Shown here one piece after another: positions 40,489-49,677 of a DNA stretch of 64,000 bases. The stretch is from positions 124,001 through 188,000 of the forward strand of contig NZ_JAHVAI010000002.1 of NCBI RefSeq assembly GCF_019264375.1, given 5' to 3'. Position 1 is the first letter of the stretch; each line of letters starts with the position of its first letter. The DNA comes from Sedimentimonas flavescens (lineage in GTDB: Bacteria; Pseudomonadota; Alphaproteobacteria; Rhodobacterales; Rhodobacteraceae). The translations under genes and the position numbers were made by a program. The notes under the pieces were generated by a model, which was not told where the DNA came from, made no database searches, and worked only from the letters and a program-made list of their open reading frames with translations.

Positions 40489-40554
40489 GCTTAGCGCTTT
40501 TCCACCCCGCGCGAACCTGCCATGCTGCCCGAAAACGAAGGGGAGTGCAGCACC

Positions 40555-41172
40555 ATGGTTTTTCCAAAGAACATCAAACCGGCCGAGAAGGCCGTCGCGA
40601 TCTTTGTTGCGCTTTACAGCATCGGCTTCTCGGCCTGGTTCCTGATAATCGGCAATGCCGAGTTCATCGTTTACATCATCACCATGGCCATTCTGATCGG
40701 CCTGATCGGCTCCAGCCTGCGCAAGGCCGAATACCCGCCCGCCATCCTCTGGGCGCTGGCGATCTGGGGCCTGCTGCATATGGCGGGCGGCGGTGTGCCG
40801 GTGGGCGACAAGGTGCTCTACGCGGTGCAGTTGATCCCGATCATCTCGGATGGCCAGGGCGAGATGACGATCCTGAAATACGATCAGGTGGTTCATGCCT
40901 TCGGCTTTGGCGTGACAGCGTGGCTGCTGTGGCACCTCGTCGTGCGGCACTTCCCAGATGTGCGCGGCACCTGGACCGCCTATACCTACCCCGCGCTTGC
41001 CGCGATGGGCCTAGGCGCGGTGAACGAAATCATCGAGTTCACGGCCGTGGTGATCGTGAAAGACACGGGCGTCGGCGGCTACTTCAACACCGCGCTCGAT
41101 CTGGTGTTCAACGCACTCGGCGCGATCATCGCCATGATTATCGTCGCCGCGCAAGAACGCCGCCGCGTATGA
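40555..41172 (+). CDS. YjdF/DUF2238-like membrane protein
   Basis: 205 residues from MVFPKNIKPAEK; GGGGAG lies nine bases upstream. About six helices, with YDQVVHAFGFGVTAWLLWH, AVNEIIEFTAV and FNTALDLVFNALGAIIAM. This is the same D-x-x-x-H ... E-I-x-E-F ... D-L-x-x-N/D pattern as the protein at 36638, so both belong to one family. The function is unknown. Confidence 0.72.
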   Translation: MVFPKNIKPAEKAVAIFVALYSIGFSAWFLIIGNAEFIVYIITMAILIGLIGSSLRKAEYPPAILWALAIWGLLHMAGGGVPVGDKVLYAVQLIPIISDGQGEMTILKYDQVVHAFGFGVTAWLLWHLVVRHFPDVRGTWTAYTYPALAAMGLGAVNEIIEFTAVVIVKDTGVGGYFNTALDLVFNALGAIIAMIIVAAQERRRV

Positions 41173-41235
41173 GCGAGTGCGCTCTCGGGCGGCGCGCACA
41201 GCCTGAGAGCGCCAGATTTCGACCTTCCCGGCTGA

Positions 41236-41664
41236 TCACCAGAAGTCGCGTTTGAACCACGATTGCAACTGCTCAAGCCAGCTTGCGGGCGGCAGGCCTA
41301 GCACGGCTACGACGATAACGAAGAGCGTCAACCCAACGGCCAACGCGAACTCGCGCCGGTGGCAGAGCGTCTTGGCCGCGCTGGACCAAAGCAGGTTGGT
41401 GATCACCGACCAATGCAGCCAGATGTGCCAGACCGCAGCCCCAATGAAGAGAAAACCACCCGCGAGGTGCAGCAACTCCCATTGCGGTCGACCCAAGCCG
41501 AGCATCGTCCACTCGATCTGTCCGGCGACGCGCCCGGAGGGGGCGATCATCACCACCAGCCCCGAGACCAGCATCAACAGGAAGTTGAGACCGACAAGGA
41601 ACACCGCCGCCGCCCGCATCGAAAAGCGCGGCCTTGGCATCGCATGAGAAACAGAATCGAACAT
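41236..41664 (-). CDS. DUF4405 four-helix membrane protein
   Basis: 142 residues with four helices. Histidines in WELLHLAGGFLFIGAAVWHIW and LHW are spaced like heme b ligands in cytochrome b561-type bundles, as in DUF4405. The start at 41664 follows AAGGAGG with proper spacing; a GTG two codons upstream overlaps the ribosome site. An FNR-like box lies about 60 bases upstream, which would suit an oxygen-regulated cytochrome. Confidence 0.7.
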   Translation of the reverse strand: MFDSVSHAMPRPRFSMRAAAVFLVGLNFLLMLVSGLVVMIAPSGRVAGQIEWTMLGLGRPQWELLHLAGGFLFIGAAVWHIWLHWSVITNLLWSSAAKTLCHRREFALAVGLTLFVIVVAVLGLPPASWLEQLQSWFKRDFW

Positions 41665-41719
41665 GGCCACCTCCTTGCACGAAACACCCTAAGGATGCCC
41701 CCAATTCGACCACACCGCC

Positions 41720-41733
41720 ATGACCGGCGTCAA
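41720..41733. promoter_or_regulatory. FNR/CRP-family box before the DUF4405 gene
   Basis: On the minus strand TTGAC-GCCG-GTCAT fits TTGAY-N4-RTCAA except for the last base. It is centred about 62 bases before the DUF4405 start, a usual activator distance. Confidence 0.45.
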
Positions 41734-42057
41734 ATGTGATACGGCCATTTTCCCTGCCCACAGCGCAAGTTATGCTGCGTGCCTTCACAAGGGAAGCTGG
41801 CGGATAAGAAAGCTGCGTAGCGTCGTTCTATCTATCGCGCTGGCAATCCCCACGCTGATCCGGAAGGCGAACAAGAGCGCCCACATCCCAAATGATCGCG
41901 CGCTCGGTCGCGCCTGAATGGGTCGAGATTACCTCGGCGGATCTGGTCTGGAGGCAAAGGCGGGCAGGCGATCATGTGCGCGGGCGAGACACGAATGGTT
42001 CGGGTTGCGCGTCGCGCTGCACCCCCTTCCGGCATCGCCCTGCCCCGGCACCAGCGC
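41734..42057. other. Gap without a convincing gene
   Basis: A 65-codon plus frame (41720-41917) has no ribosome site, no conserved features and a composition unlike its neighbours. I see no hairpin with a T-run either. It may be the remains of a lost gene. Confidence 0.4.
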
Positions 42058-43167
42058 TCAGTCCGGGTAGCTGATGCGCCCGCCGCCAATCAGACCGGCA
42101 ACGCCCGTCGTCGTCGGGCCCGAGGTCGGCAAGCCCCGCGCCACTCGGACGGCAAGATAGGCGAACGCCTGCGCCTCAAGCATGTCGCCATCAAGGCCGA
42201 TATCCTCGATCGGCGCGACAGGGCAGTTGAGGCGACGCGTCAGAGCAACCATCAGCGCCTCGTTCAGCCGCCCGCCGCCGGTGACGTAGAGCGCACGCGG
42301 ATAATCGGGAAAATGCTCAAACCCGCGCGCGACGGCGGCGGCGGCGCAGGCGGTCAGCGTTGCCGCTGCGTCGGCGTCGCTCAGATCTCGCACCGCCTCC
42401 AGCAGATCGTGAAAATCATTCCGGTCCAGCGATTTCGGCGGAATGCGGTGAAAGAAGCGATGCGACAGGAAATGCTCGACGATCTGTTCATCGGCGGTGC
42501 CCGAGGCCGCCAATGCGCCGCCCTCGTCGCAATCCATGCCAAGTCGCGCCCGCACGAGGTCGTTGATCGGTGCATTCGCGGGCCCGGTGTCGAAGGCGAG
42601 AACCGCGCCCACGGCCTCGGGGCCCGGTTGGCGCGGATCGACCCAGGTCACGTTTCCCACACCGCCAAGGTTGAGAAAAGCCACCGGCGCACTCAGCCCC
42701 GCCCATTTCGCGCAGGCGAAATGAAAGAACGGCGCCAGCGGCGCGCCCTGCCCGCCCATCTCGACATCCGTCGAACGAAAATCCCAGACGACAGGACGGC
42801 CCAGAACCTCAGCCAGAACCTCGCCCGAGCCGGCCTGATGCGTGCGCCGGGGCCCCATGCGCCCGTCCGGATCATGCGCAAGCGTTTGGCCGTGAAAACC
42901 TACAAGTGCAGCATCCAGCAGCGATGAGAGAAGCTCGGCATGCGCGGTCTCGACCACCTCGGCGGCCTCATCCACGCCCGGATCGCCCGGCCAGCAGCCA
43001 AGAGCCGCGCGCAGGGCGCTGCGTTCTTCATCGGAATAGGCGCGGTAATCGGTGCGGCCGAAGTCCAGTATCCGCTCGCCATCCGTCAAGACCAGCGCCG
43101 CATCCACGCCGTCAAGCGAGGTTCCCGACATCGCCCCAACCGCCCAGGCCGGACCCGGTTTCAACAT
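42058..43167 (-). CDS. anmK: Anhydro-N-acetylmuramic acid kinase
   Basis: 369 residues of the AnmK sugar kinase family, which hydrolyses and phosphorylates anhydroMurNAc from cell-wall recycling to MurNAc-6-phosphate. [15 protein letters not shown] at the N-terminus, [21 protein letters not shown] and [12 protein letters not shown] are diagnostic, and the late [12 protein letters not shown] supplies ATP contacts. AAGGGGAAG precedes the ATG. It is divergent from tyrS across 59 bases. Confidence 0.95.
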   Translation of the reverse strand: MLKPGPAWAVGAMSGTSLDGVDAALVLTDGERILDFGRTDYRAYSDEERSALRAALGCWPGDPGVDEAAEVVETAHAELLSSLLDAALVGFHGQTLAHDPDGRMGPRRTHQAGSGEVLAEVLGRPVVWDFRSTDVEMGGQGAPLAPFFHFACAKWAGLSAPVAFLNLGGVGNVTWVDPRQPGPEAVGAVLAFDTGPANAPINDLVRARLGMDCDEGGALAASGTADEQIVEHFLSHRFFHRIPPKSLDRNDFHDLLEAVRDLSDADAAATLTACAAAAVARGFEHFPDYPRALYVTGGGRLNEALMVALTRRLNCPVAPIEDIGLDGDMLEAQAFAYLAVRVARGLPTSGPTTTGVAGLIGGGRISYPD

Positions 43168-43226
43168 GGCTTCCCCTTCGGCTGCCCACCCGATATACGC
43201 ATGGCGCTAGCAAAGGAACAAGTGTG

Positions 43227-44477
43227 ATGACCTACCATCCCAAATCGGATTTTCTGCGCATCATTATCGAGCGCGGATTCCTTGCGGATTGCACCGATCT
43301 GCAAGAGCTGGACGAAGCTCTCATCAAGGGGATGGTCACCTGCTATATCGGCTATGATGCGACGGCGGCCTCGCTGCATGTCGGGCATCTGCTGAACATC
43401 ATGCTGCTGCGCTGGTTCCAGAAAACCGGCAACAAGCCGATCACGCTGATGGGCGGCGGCACGACCAAGGTCGGCGACCCCTCGTTCCGCAGCGAGGAAC
43501 GCCCCCTGCTGACCCCCGAGGCCATCGACGCCAATATCGACGGGATGCAGAGGGTCTTTGCGCGCTACCTCGACTACCGCGAGGACGGCAACGGCGCGCT
43601 GATGCGCAACAACGCCGAGTGGCTGGACGATTTGAATTACCTCGAGTTCCTGCGCGACATCGGTCGGCATTTCTCGGTCAACCGGATGCTGTCGTTCGAA
43701 AGCGTGAAATCGCGCCTCGACCGCGAGCAGTCGCTGAGCTTCCTTGAGTTCAACTACATGATCCTCCAGGCCTATGACTTCCTGGAGCTGAACCGCCGGT
43801 ACGGCTGCCTGCTGCAAATGGGCGGCTCGGACCAGTGGGGCAACATCATCAACGGCATCGACCTGACGCGCCGGGTGCTCGACCGCGAGATCTTCGGCCT
43901 GACGACGCCGCTGCTGACCACCTCGGACGGGCGCAAGATGGGCAAAAGCCAGGGCGGCGCGATCTGGCTGAACGGCGAGATGCTCAGCCCCTACGAGTTC
44001 TGGCAGTTCTGGCGCAACACGACCGACGCGGACGTGGGCCGGTTCCTCAAGCTCTACACCGATCTGCCGGTGGAAGAGTGCGACCGTCTTGGCTCGCTGG
44101 AAGGCTCCGAGATCAACCAGGCCAAGATCATTCTGGCCAATGAGGTCACGAAGCTGCTGCACGGCGAAGAGGCCGCCGTGGCGGCCGAGGCCACCGCGCG
44201 CGAGGTCTTCGAGAAAGGCGGCGTGGGCGATGACCTGCCGACCCTGCACCTAAGCGCCGAGGACGTTGCCGAGGGCATCAGCCTTGCGCAGCTTGTGGTG
44301 CGCTCGGGTCTGGCCAAGACTGGCAAAGACGGCAAGCGCCTGATCGCCGAGGGTGGCCTGCGCGTGGACGACGACATCTGCGCCGATGCGGGGCGGATGT
44401 TCCACGCGGGCGATCTGGCCGAGCCGGTGAAGCTTAGCGCGGGCAAGAAGCGCCACGCGCTGGTGCAACTGAGCTAA
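43227..44477 (+). CDS. tyrS: Tyrosyl-tRNA synthetase
   Basis: 416 residues. HIGH is HVGH at 51-54 and the KMSKS-equivalent is KMGKS at 237-241. [24 protein letters not shown] forms the tyrosine pocket. An S4-type tail (about 345-410) ends the protein. The start at 43227 is set by homology and AAAGGAA; the open frame upstream overlaps anmK on the other strand and is not real. Confidence 0.97.
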   Translation: MTYHPKSDFLRIIIERGFLADCTDLQELDEALIKGMVTCYIGYDATAASLHVGHLLNIMLLRWFQKTGNKPITLMGGGTTKVGDPSFRSEERPLLTPEAIDANIDGMQRVFARYLDYREDGNGALMRNNAEWLDDLNYLEFLRDIGRHFSVNRMLSFESVKSRLDREQSLSFLEFNYMILQAYDFLELNRRYGCLLQMGGSDQWGNIINGIDLTRRVLDREIFGLTTPLLTTSDGRKMGKSQGGAIWLNGEMLSPYEFWQFWRNTTDADVGRFLKLYTDLPVEECDRLGSLEGSEINQAKIILANEVTKLLHGEEAAVAAEATAREVFEKGGVGDDLPTLHLSAEDVAEGISLAQLVVRSGLAKTGKDGKRLIAEGGLRVDDDICADAGRMFHAGDLAEPVKLSAGKKRHALVQLS

Positions 44478-44494
44478 GACGCAACAGACAAAAG

Positions 44495-44528
44495 AAAACG
44501 GGCGCCGCGATCTTCGGGCGCCCGTTTT
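44495..44528. terminator. Bidirectional terminator between tyrS and the cyclophilin genes
   Basis: AAAACGGGCGCC (44495-44506) is the exact complement of GGCGCCCGTTTT (44517-44528). The A/T flanks serve both converging genes. Confidence 0.9.
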
Positions 44529-44547
44529 CGATTCTGTCGCGCGGGTC

Positions 44548-45126
44548 TTATTCGACCGTGGCGTGGACGATGTAGTCGGGCTGATCTACCAGCCCGTTCT
44601 GGCGCATGTCGCCCTTCTGGATCTGATCGACGATCTCCAAACCTTCGACCACATGCCCCACGATCGTGTACTGGCCATCAAGATGCGGCGAGGCCTGGAA
44701 CATGATGAAGAACTGCGAATTGGCCGAGTTCGGATCGGCCGAACGTGCCATCCCCACCATGCCGCGCGTAAACGAGCGGTTCGAGAACTCCGCCGGAAGG
44801 TCCGGGCGTTCGGACCCGCCTACGCCCGCCATACGGGTATCGCCGCCGCGCTTGCCGAACTGCACGTCGCCGGTCTGCGCCATGAAGCCCTCGATCACGC
44901 GATGGAAGATCACGTCGTCATAGGCGCCTTCCTTGGCCAGCGCGACGATCTGCTCGACATGCTTGGGGGCCACGTCGGGCAGCAGGTCGATGACCACATT
45001 GCCGCTGACCGAGCCGCCGATCTCCAGCGTCAGGTTCGGGCCGTCCGTATCCGGCACGCCCGAGCCCTCGGCCCAAGCGCCGGTGGCCGCAAAGGCCAGC
45101 GCCGTCGCAAGCAGGATCTTACGCAT
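44548..45126 (-). CDS. Periplasmic cyclophilin-type peptidyl-prolyl isomerase
   Basis: 192 residues: signal peptide (MRKILLATALAFAATGAWA) then a cyclophilin domain with FHRVIEGFMAQTGD, the GMARSADPNSANSQFFIMF block and the HLDGQYTIVGHV region. It should assist folding of exported proteins. Its start overlaps the end of the upstream cytoplasmic paralog by eight bases, a tandem duplication in one operon. Confidence 0.93.
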   Translation of the reverse strand: MRKILLATALAFAATGAWAEGSGVPDTDGPNLTLEIGGSVSGNVVIDLLPDVAPKHVEQIVALAKEGAYDDVIFHRVIEGFMAQTGDVQFGKRGGDTRMAGVGGSERPDLPAEFSNRSFTRGMVGMARSADPNSANSQFFIMFQASPHLDGQYTIVGHVVEGLEIVDQIQKGDMRQNGLVDQPDYIVHATVE

Positions 45127-45625
45127 CGGCAGCCACCTTGACCGAGATCATGCGGTCGGGGTTCGCCGGCGGCTCGCCGCGGACGATCTTGTCCACGTTT
45201 TCCATCCCCGAGATCACGCGGCCATAGACCGTGTACTGACCATTCAGGAAGTGGTTGTCGTTGAAATTGATGAAGAACTGCGAATTCGCCGAGTTCGGAT
45301 TCGACGAACGCGCCGCGCCAAGGGTGCCGCGATCATGCGGAATGCGCGAGAATTCGGCCGGAAGGTCGGGGTACTGCGAACCGCCCGTGCCAGCGCGGCG
45401 GGGGTTGTAGTCTTTTTCCATGTTGGCGTTCTCGACATCGCCGGTCTGCGCCATGAAGCCGTCGATCACGCGGTGGAACGCCACGTTGTCATAGGCGCCG
45501 TCACGGGCCAGTTGCTTCATCCGCGCGCTGTGCTGCGGAGCAATGTCGCTGAGCAGTTCGATGACGACGGGGCCGTCCTTCAGCTCGATGATGATGGTGT
45601 TCTCGGGGTCTTTGATCTCGGCCAT
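45119..45625 (-). CDS. Cytoplasmic cyclophilin-type peptidyl-prolyl isomerase
   Basis: 168 residues, no signal peptide. FHRVIDGFMAQTGDV, ARSSNPNSANSQFFINF and FLNGQYTVYGRV match cyclophilin; Trp of the cyclosporin pocket is replaced by Phe or Leu as in many bacterial forms. GAGGAGG precedes the ATG at 45625. It is paired with the periplasmic paralog and divergent from pgk. Confidence 0.93.
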   Translation of the reverse strand: MAEIKDPENTIIIELKDGPVVIELLSDIAPQHSARMKQLARDGAYDNVAFHRVIDGFMAQTGDVENANMEKDYNPRRAGTGGSQYPDLPAEFSRIPHDRGTLGAARSSNPNSANSQFFINFNDNHFLNGQYTVYGRVISGMENVDKIVRGEPPANPDRMISVKVAADA

Positions 45626-45789
45626 GAATGGTCCTCCTCGAAATTTGGGGCGACTGTAAGGAAGCGGCGCGGGATTCGGAAGGCGAAAGCGCCGCATGGC
45701 GTTGACGATGCCTGCACATCGGGGCAAGTTTGCGTGAACCGCGCGAGAGGGGCCAGAGCCCGCCGCGCGCAAAATCGGGAGTGACGAGA

Positions 45790-46980
45790 ATGGCTTGGAA
45801 AACGCTCGACGAGATGGGTCTTGCGAGCAAGGTGGTCTTGGTGCGTGTGGATATCAACGTGCCGGTGGAGAACGGTGTCGTCACCGATGCGACGCGGATT
45901 GAGAAGATCGTGCCGACGATCAAGGACATCATGGCCAAAGGTGGCAAGCCGGTCCTGCTGGCGCATTTCGGCCGCCCCAAGGGCAAGGTCGTCCCCGAGA
46001 TGAGCCTGCGCCCGCTGGTTCCGGTTCTGGCCGAGAAGCTGGGCTGCAAGGTGAACTTCGCCGAGGATTGCGTGGGTGGCCCGGCCAAGAAGGCCGTCGC
46101 CGCGCTTGCCGCAGGCGAGGTTCTGCTGCTCGAAAACACCCGCTTCCACGCGGGCGAAGAAAAGAACGACCCCGAGCTGTCGGCGGGCATGGCAGCCCTG
46201 GGCGAGGTTTACGTGAATGACGCCTTCTCGGCCGCGCACCGGGCGCATAGCTCGACCGAAGGCGTGGCGCATATCCTGCCCTCGGCGGCTGGTCGCCTGA
46301 TGGAGGCTGAGCTCAAGGCGCTCGAGGCTGCCCTTGGCAACCCGACCCGCCCGGTGACGGCGGTCGTGGGCGGCGCCAAGGTTTCGACCAAGATCGAGCT
46401 ACTCTCGAACCTTGTGGCCAAGGTGGACAACCTGGTGATCGGTGGCGGCATGGCCAACACCTTCCTGGTCGCCAAGGGAATCGACGTTGGCAAATCGCTC
46501 GCCGAGCACGAGATGGCCAAAACCGCCCGCGACATCATGGAAAAGGCCGCAAGCGCCGGTTGCCGGATCGTCCTACCCGAGGATGTCGTTGTCGCCCGAG
46601 AGTTCAAGGCCGGGGCCGAGAATGAGACCGTCGCAGCCAATGCCTGCCCCGCGGATGCGATGATCCTCGATGCGGGGCCGAAAGCTGTCGACATGATCGG
46701 TCGCGTTTTTGAAGCCTCGAACACGCTGATCTGGAACGGCCCGCTCGGCGCCTTCGAGATCGCGCCCTTCGATACGGCAACCAATGCCGCGGCACAGACC
46801 GCCGCGCGCCTGACCAAGGCCGGTAGCCTGATTTCAGTTGCCGGTGGTGGCGATACGGTTGCCGCGCTCAACAAGGCCGGGGTCGCGGGCGATTTCAGCT
46901 ATATCTCGACCGCGGGCGGCGCCTTCCTTGAGTGGATGGAAGGCAAGGAACTGCCCGGCGTCGCGGCACTGATGAACTGA
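45790..46980 (+). CDS. pgk: Phosphoglycerate kinase
   Basis: 396 residues, normal length. The substrate-binding segments [23 protein letters not shown] and the nucleotide-side [12 protein letters not shown] and GGGDTVAAL are intact. It carries out ATP formation from 1,3-bisphosphoglycerate. The start at 45790 (MAWKTLDE) is by homology. It is followed by a terminator and the class I aldolase gene. Confidence 0.97.
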   Translation: MAWKTLDEMGLASKVVLVRVDINVPVENGVVTDATRIEKIVPTIKDIMAKGGKPVLLAHFGRPKGKVVPEMSLRPLVPVLAEKLGCKVNFAEDCVGGPAKKAVAALAAGEVLLLENTRFHAGEEKNDPELSAGMAALGEVYVNDAFSAAHRAHSSTEGVAHILPSAAGRLMEAELKALEAALGNPTRPVTAVVGGAKVSTKIELLSNLVAKVDNLVIGGGMANTFLVAKGIDVGKSLAEHEMAKTARDIMEKAASAGCRIVLPEDVVVAREFKAGAENETVAANACPADAMILDAGPKAVDMIGRVFEASNTLIWNGPLGAFEIAPFDTATNAAAQTAARLTKAGSLISVAGGGDTVAALNKAGVAGDFSYISTAGGAFLEWMEGKELPGVAALMN

Positions 46981-46984
46981 ACCC

Positions 46985-47013
46985 AAGGCGGCCTTCGGGT
47001 CGCCTTTTCTTTC
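46985..47013 (+). terminator. Terminator of pgk
   Basis: AAGGCGGCC (46985-46993), TTCG loop, GGTCGCCTT (46998-47006, one wobble), then TTCTTTC. Confidence 0.8.
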
Positions 47014-47022
47014 CCGCCCGCG

Positions 47023-47036
47023 TGTTAGCGTTCTCA
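47023..47036. promoter_or_regulatory. LacI-type half-conserved operator before the aldolase gene
   Basis: TGTTAGCGTTCTCA shares the left arm and centre of the eno operator palindrome (TG-T-AGCGCTA-CA), with a weaker right arm. Confidence 0.35.
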
Positions 47037-47125
47037 TAATTGCGCGCGCGCCAGCAAGGCGGTATCGCAGCCACAGGGGCACCCGCGCCCATCACCTTTC
47101 ACCCAGACAGTCCCGGGGGAGCATC

Positions 47126-48019
47126 ATGTCGAACGCCAAGCAGACCGAACAGATGAAGAAGGGGGCGGGCTTCATCGCCGCGCTCGACCAGTCGGGCGGG
47201 TCCACGCCCAAGGCGCTGCGTCTTTATGGCGTGAACGAGGACGCCTATTCGAACGAGACCGAGATGTTCGACCTGATCCACGCGATGCGCGCCCGGATCA
47301 TCAAATCGCCCGCCTTCACCGGCGAGAAGGTCGTCGGCGCCATCCTGTTCGAACAGACCATGGACCGCGCCGTCGACGGCATCCCGACCGCCACCTACCT
47401 GTGGGAAAAGCGCGGCGTTGTGCCCTTCCTCAAGATCGACAAGGGTCTTGAGGCCGAGGTGAGCGGCTGCCAGATGCTCAAGCCGATCCCGGGTCTCGAC
47501 GATCTGCTGGCCCGCGCGGTCAAGGCCGGCATCTTCGGCACCAAGGAGCGTTCGGTCATTTCGGCCGCCAATGCCGAGGGCATCAAGGCTGTCGTTGCGC
47601 AGCAGTTCGAACTGGGCAACCAGGTCATCGCCCATGGCCTGATGCCGATCATCGAGCCGGAAGTGACCATCACGATCGCAGACAAGGCTGAGGCCGAAGA
47701 AATCCTGCGCGCCGAAATCCTTGCGCAACTGGACGCTCTGCCCGAGGGCAAGCAGGTCATACTGAAACTGTCGCTGCCGAGCGTGCCGAACTTCTACAAG
47801 CCGCTGGTCGATCACCCGCGCGTGCTCAAGGTCGTGGCGCTGTCGGGCGGCTACTCGCGCGATGACGCGAACGCGATGCTGGCGCAGAACACCGGCATGA
47901 TCGCCTCGTTCTCGCGCGCGCTGACCGAAGGGCTGAGCGCTCAGCAGACCGACGCAGAGTTCGACGCCATGTTGGGCGGTGCGATCGACTCGATCTACGC
48001 AGCCTCGATCGCCGGCTGA
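47126..48019 (+). CDS. Class I fructose-bisphosphate aldolase
   Basis: 297 residues of the Schiff-base (class I) family, not the zinc-dependent class II form. FIAALDQSGGSTPKALR near the start, FLKIDKGLE and the catalytic Lys region VILKLSLPSVPNFY fit. It cleaves fructose-1,6-bisphosphate to two trioses. It sits directly after pgk with its own promoter region and terminator. Confidence 0.93.
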   Translation: MSNAKQTEQMKKGAGFIAALDQSGGSTPKALRLYGVNEDAYSNETEMFDLIHAMRARIIKSPAFTGEKVVGAILFEQTMDRAVDGIPTATYLWEKRGVVPFLKIDKGLEAEVSGCQMLKPIPGLDDLLARAVKAGIFGTKERSVISAANAEGIKAVVAQQFELGNQVIAHGLMPIIEPEVTITIADKAEAEEILRAEILAQLDALPEGKQVILKLSLPSVPNFYKPLVDHPRVLKVVALSGGYSRDDANAMLAQNTGMIASFSRALTEGLSAQQTDAEFDAMLGGAIDSIYAASIAG

Positions 48020-48040
48020 TCGGCCGATCAAAGACAGAAC

Positions 48041-48065
48041 ACAGGGGCCTTCGGGCCCCTGTTTT
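48041..48065 (+). terminator. Terminator of the aldolase gene
   Basis: ACAGGGGCC (48041-48049) pairs with GGCCCCTGT (48054-48062), followed by TTT. Confidence 0.85.
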
Positions 48066-48199
48066 CATTCCAGCCCCCTGCCCGCTTGTATCGTGCGATT
48101 TTTCTGATGAAAGCACCGCCAAGGGATTCACAAGCCAAAGTGGATATGGCATCCTTCATCCCACGCCCGATAAGAGGCACAACAGGCAGAGCACCCATC

Positions 48200-48493
48200 A
48201 TGCAAAAGCGCCGGGCCATCGGCCCTCTGATCTTCTTCTCGATCTGCTTCGTGCTTGGGGCCTATTTCACCTTTGCCGCCGTGCAGGGGCCCAGTGGGGT
48301 GTTTCGCCGCGTACAACTGGAATCGGAGATCGCCGACCGAAGCGCCGAGCGCGACATCCTGCGTGCCGAAGTACAGCGCATGGCGAACCTAACCAAGCGC
48401 CTGTCAGACGAGTATCTTGACCTCGATTTGCTGGATGAACGCGCGCGAGAGGTGCTTGGCACCATCCGCACGGACGAGATCGTCATCCGCTAA
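48200..48493 (+). CDS. FtsB/DivIC-type septum formation initiator
   Basis: 97 residues: short cytoplasmic tail, one helix (IGPLIFFSICFVLGAYFTF), then a coiled coil (ESEIADRSAERDILRAEVQ) and a C-terminal DLLDERAREVLG motif typical of the FtsB family of divisome proteins. Its position just upstream of pdhA is common in alphaproteobacteria. The start at 48200 is preferred over upstream Met codons because it places the helix correctly; the ribosome site is weak. Confidence 0.85.
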   Translation: MQKRRAIGPLIFFSICFVLGAYFTFAAVQGPSGVFRRVQLESEIADRSAERDILRAEVQRMANLTKRLSDEYLDLDLLDERAREVLGTIRTDEIVIR

Positions 48494-48517
48494 GCCACCT
48501 CAAATCGCTTTGAAACA

Positions 48518-48545
48518 CCCCGTCAGCGGGGCTTTCGGCGTTTTT
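48518..48545 (+). terminator. Weak terminator after the FtsB-like gene
   Basis: CCCCG (48518-48522) pairs with CGGGG (48527-48531). A T-run (48541-48545) follows after a gap, so function is uncertain. Confidence 0.4.
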
Positions 48546-48618
48546 CCGCATAAAATTGCCCTTGGGTCACATTCAGCCCACACAAGCGTTGCGTTTCGAT
48601 TCAAGCTACGCTAGAAAC

Positions 48619-48636
48619 TAGTTTAACGTTGAACTA
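48619..48636. promoter_or_regulatory. 18-base operator palindrome before pdhA
   Basis: TAGTTTAACGTTGAACTA is symmetric at eight of nine positions, centred on AACGTT, and ends 24 bases before the pdhA start. An overlapping AAACTAGTTT palindrome lies at 48615-48624. The place and form suggest a repressor site for the pdh operon. Confidence 0.55.
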
Positions 48637-48660
48637 TTCTGTTCTGGGGGAGGATGCCCG

Positions 48661-49665
48661 ATGGCAACACGCAAGAATCCCGAGACGAAAAGCGCCCCCG
48701 GCGCCAACGTCTCGAAGGACGAACTGCTCAAGTACTACCGTGAAATGCTACTGATCCGCCGCTTCGAGGAGAAGGCGGGCCAGCTTTATGGGATGGGTCT
48801 GATCGGCGGCTTCTGCCACCTCTATATCGGCCAGGAAGCGGTTGTCGTGGGCCTTGAGGCCGCGACCCGCGAGGGCGACAAGCGCATCACCTCGTATCGC
48901 GACCACGGGCACATGCTCGCTTGCGGGCTCGACCCCAAGGGCGTGATGGCCGAACTGACCGGCCGCGAGGGCGGCCTGTCGCGCGGCAAGGGCGGCTCGA
49001 TGCACATGTTCTCGAAAGAGAAGCATTTCTACGGTGGCCACGGCATCGTCGGCGCGCAGGTGCCGCTTGGCGCGGGCCTCGCCTTTGCGGACAAATACCT
49101 GGAAAACGGCGGCGTGACCTTTGCCTACTTCGGCGACGGCGCGGCCAACCAGGGCCAGATCTACGAGACGTTCAACATGGCGGCGCTCTGGAAGCTGCCC
49201 GTGATCTTCGTGATCGAGAACAACCAATACGCCATGGGCACCGCACAGCGGCGCTCGACCTCGACTCCGGAACTGTACACCCGCGGCCAGGCCTTCGGCA
49301 TCCCCGGCGAACCGGTGGACGGCATGGACGTTCTGGCGGTGAAAGCCGCGAGCGAGAAGGCCATCGCGCACTGCCGCTCGGGCGAAGGCCCCTACATCCT
49401 CGAGGTCAAGACCTACCGTTACCGCGGTCACTCGATGTCGGACCCGGCGAAATACCGCTCGCGCGAGGAAGTGCAGAAGATCCGCGAAGAGCGCGATGCC
49501 ATTGAGCACGTGCGCGATCTGCTTCTCAGCGGTGGACATGCGACCGACGACGACCTCAAGGCGATCGACAAGGAAATCAAGGTCATCGTCAACGAAGCCG
49601 CCGAATTCTCGAAAGAAAGCCCTGAGCCCGCGCTCGAGGAGCTTTGGACCGACATCTACGCGTGA
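48661..49665 (+). CDS. pdhA: Pyruvate dehydrogenase E1 component, alpha subunit
   Basis: 334 residues. The thiamine-diphosphate motif runs GDGAANQGQIYETFN to FVIENN, and RYRGHSMSDPAKYR holds the regulatory-type serine loop seen in alpha2beta2 E1 enzymes. GGGGGAGG precedes the ATG. It is first of the pdhA-pdhB-pdhC operon, which joins glycolysis to acetyl-CoA. Confidence 0.97.
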   Translation: MATRKNPETKSAPGANVSKDELLKYYREMLLIRRFEEKAGQLYGMGLIGGFCHLYIGQEAVVVGLEAATREGDKRITSYRDHGHMLACGLDPKGVMAELTGREGGLSRGKGGSMHMFSKEKHFYGGHGIVGAQVPLGAGLAFADKYLENGGVTFAYFGDGAANQGQIYETFNMAALWKLPVIFVIENNQYAMGTAQRRSTSTPELYTRGQAFGIPGEPVDGMDVLAVKAASEKAIAHCRSGEGPYILEVKTYRYRGHSMSDPAKYRSREEVQKIREERDAIEHVRDLLLSGGHATDDDLKAIDKEIKVIVNEAAEFSKESPEPALEELWTDIYA

Positions 49666-49677
49666 GGGAGTGATATC

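Noticed and set aside
41720-41917. A 65-codon ORF in the gap after the DUF4405 gene
   Set aside because: No ribosome site, no domain, atypical composition; its start coincides with the FNR-like box.
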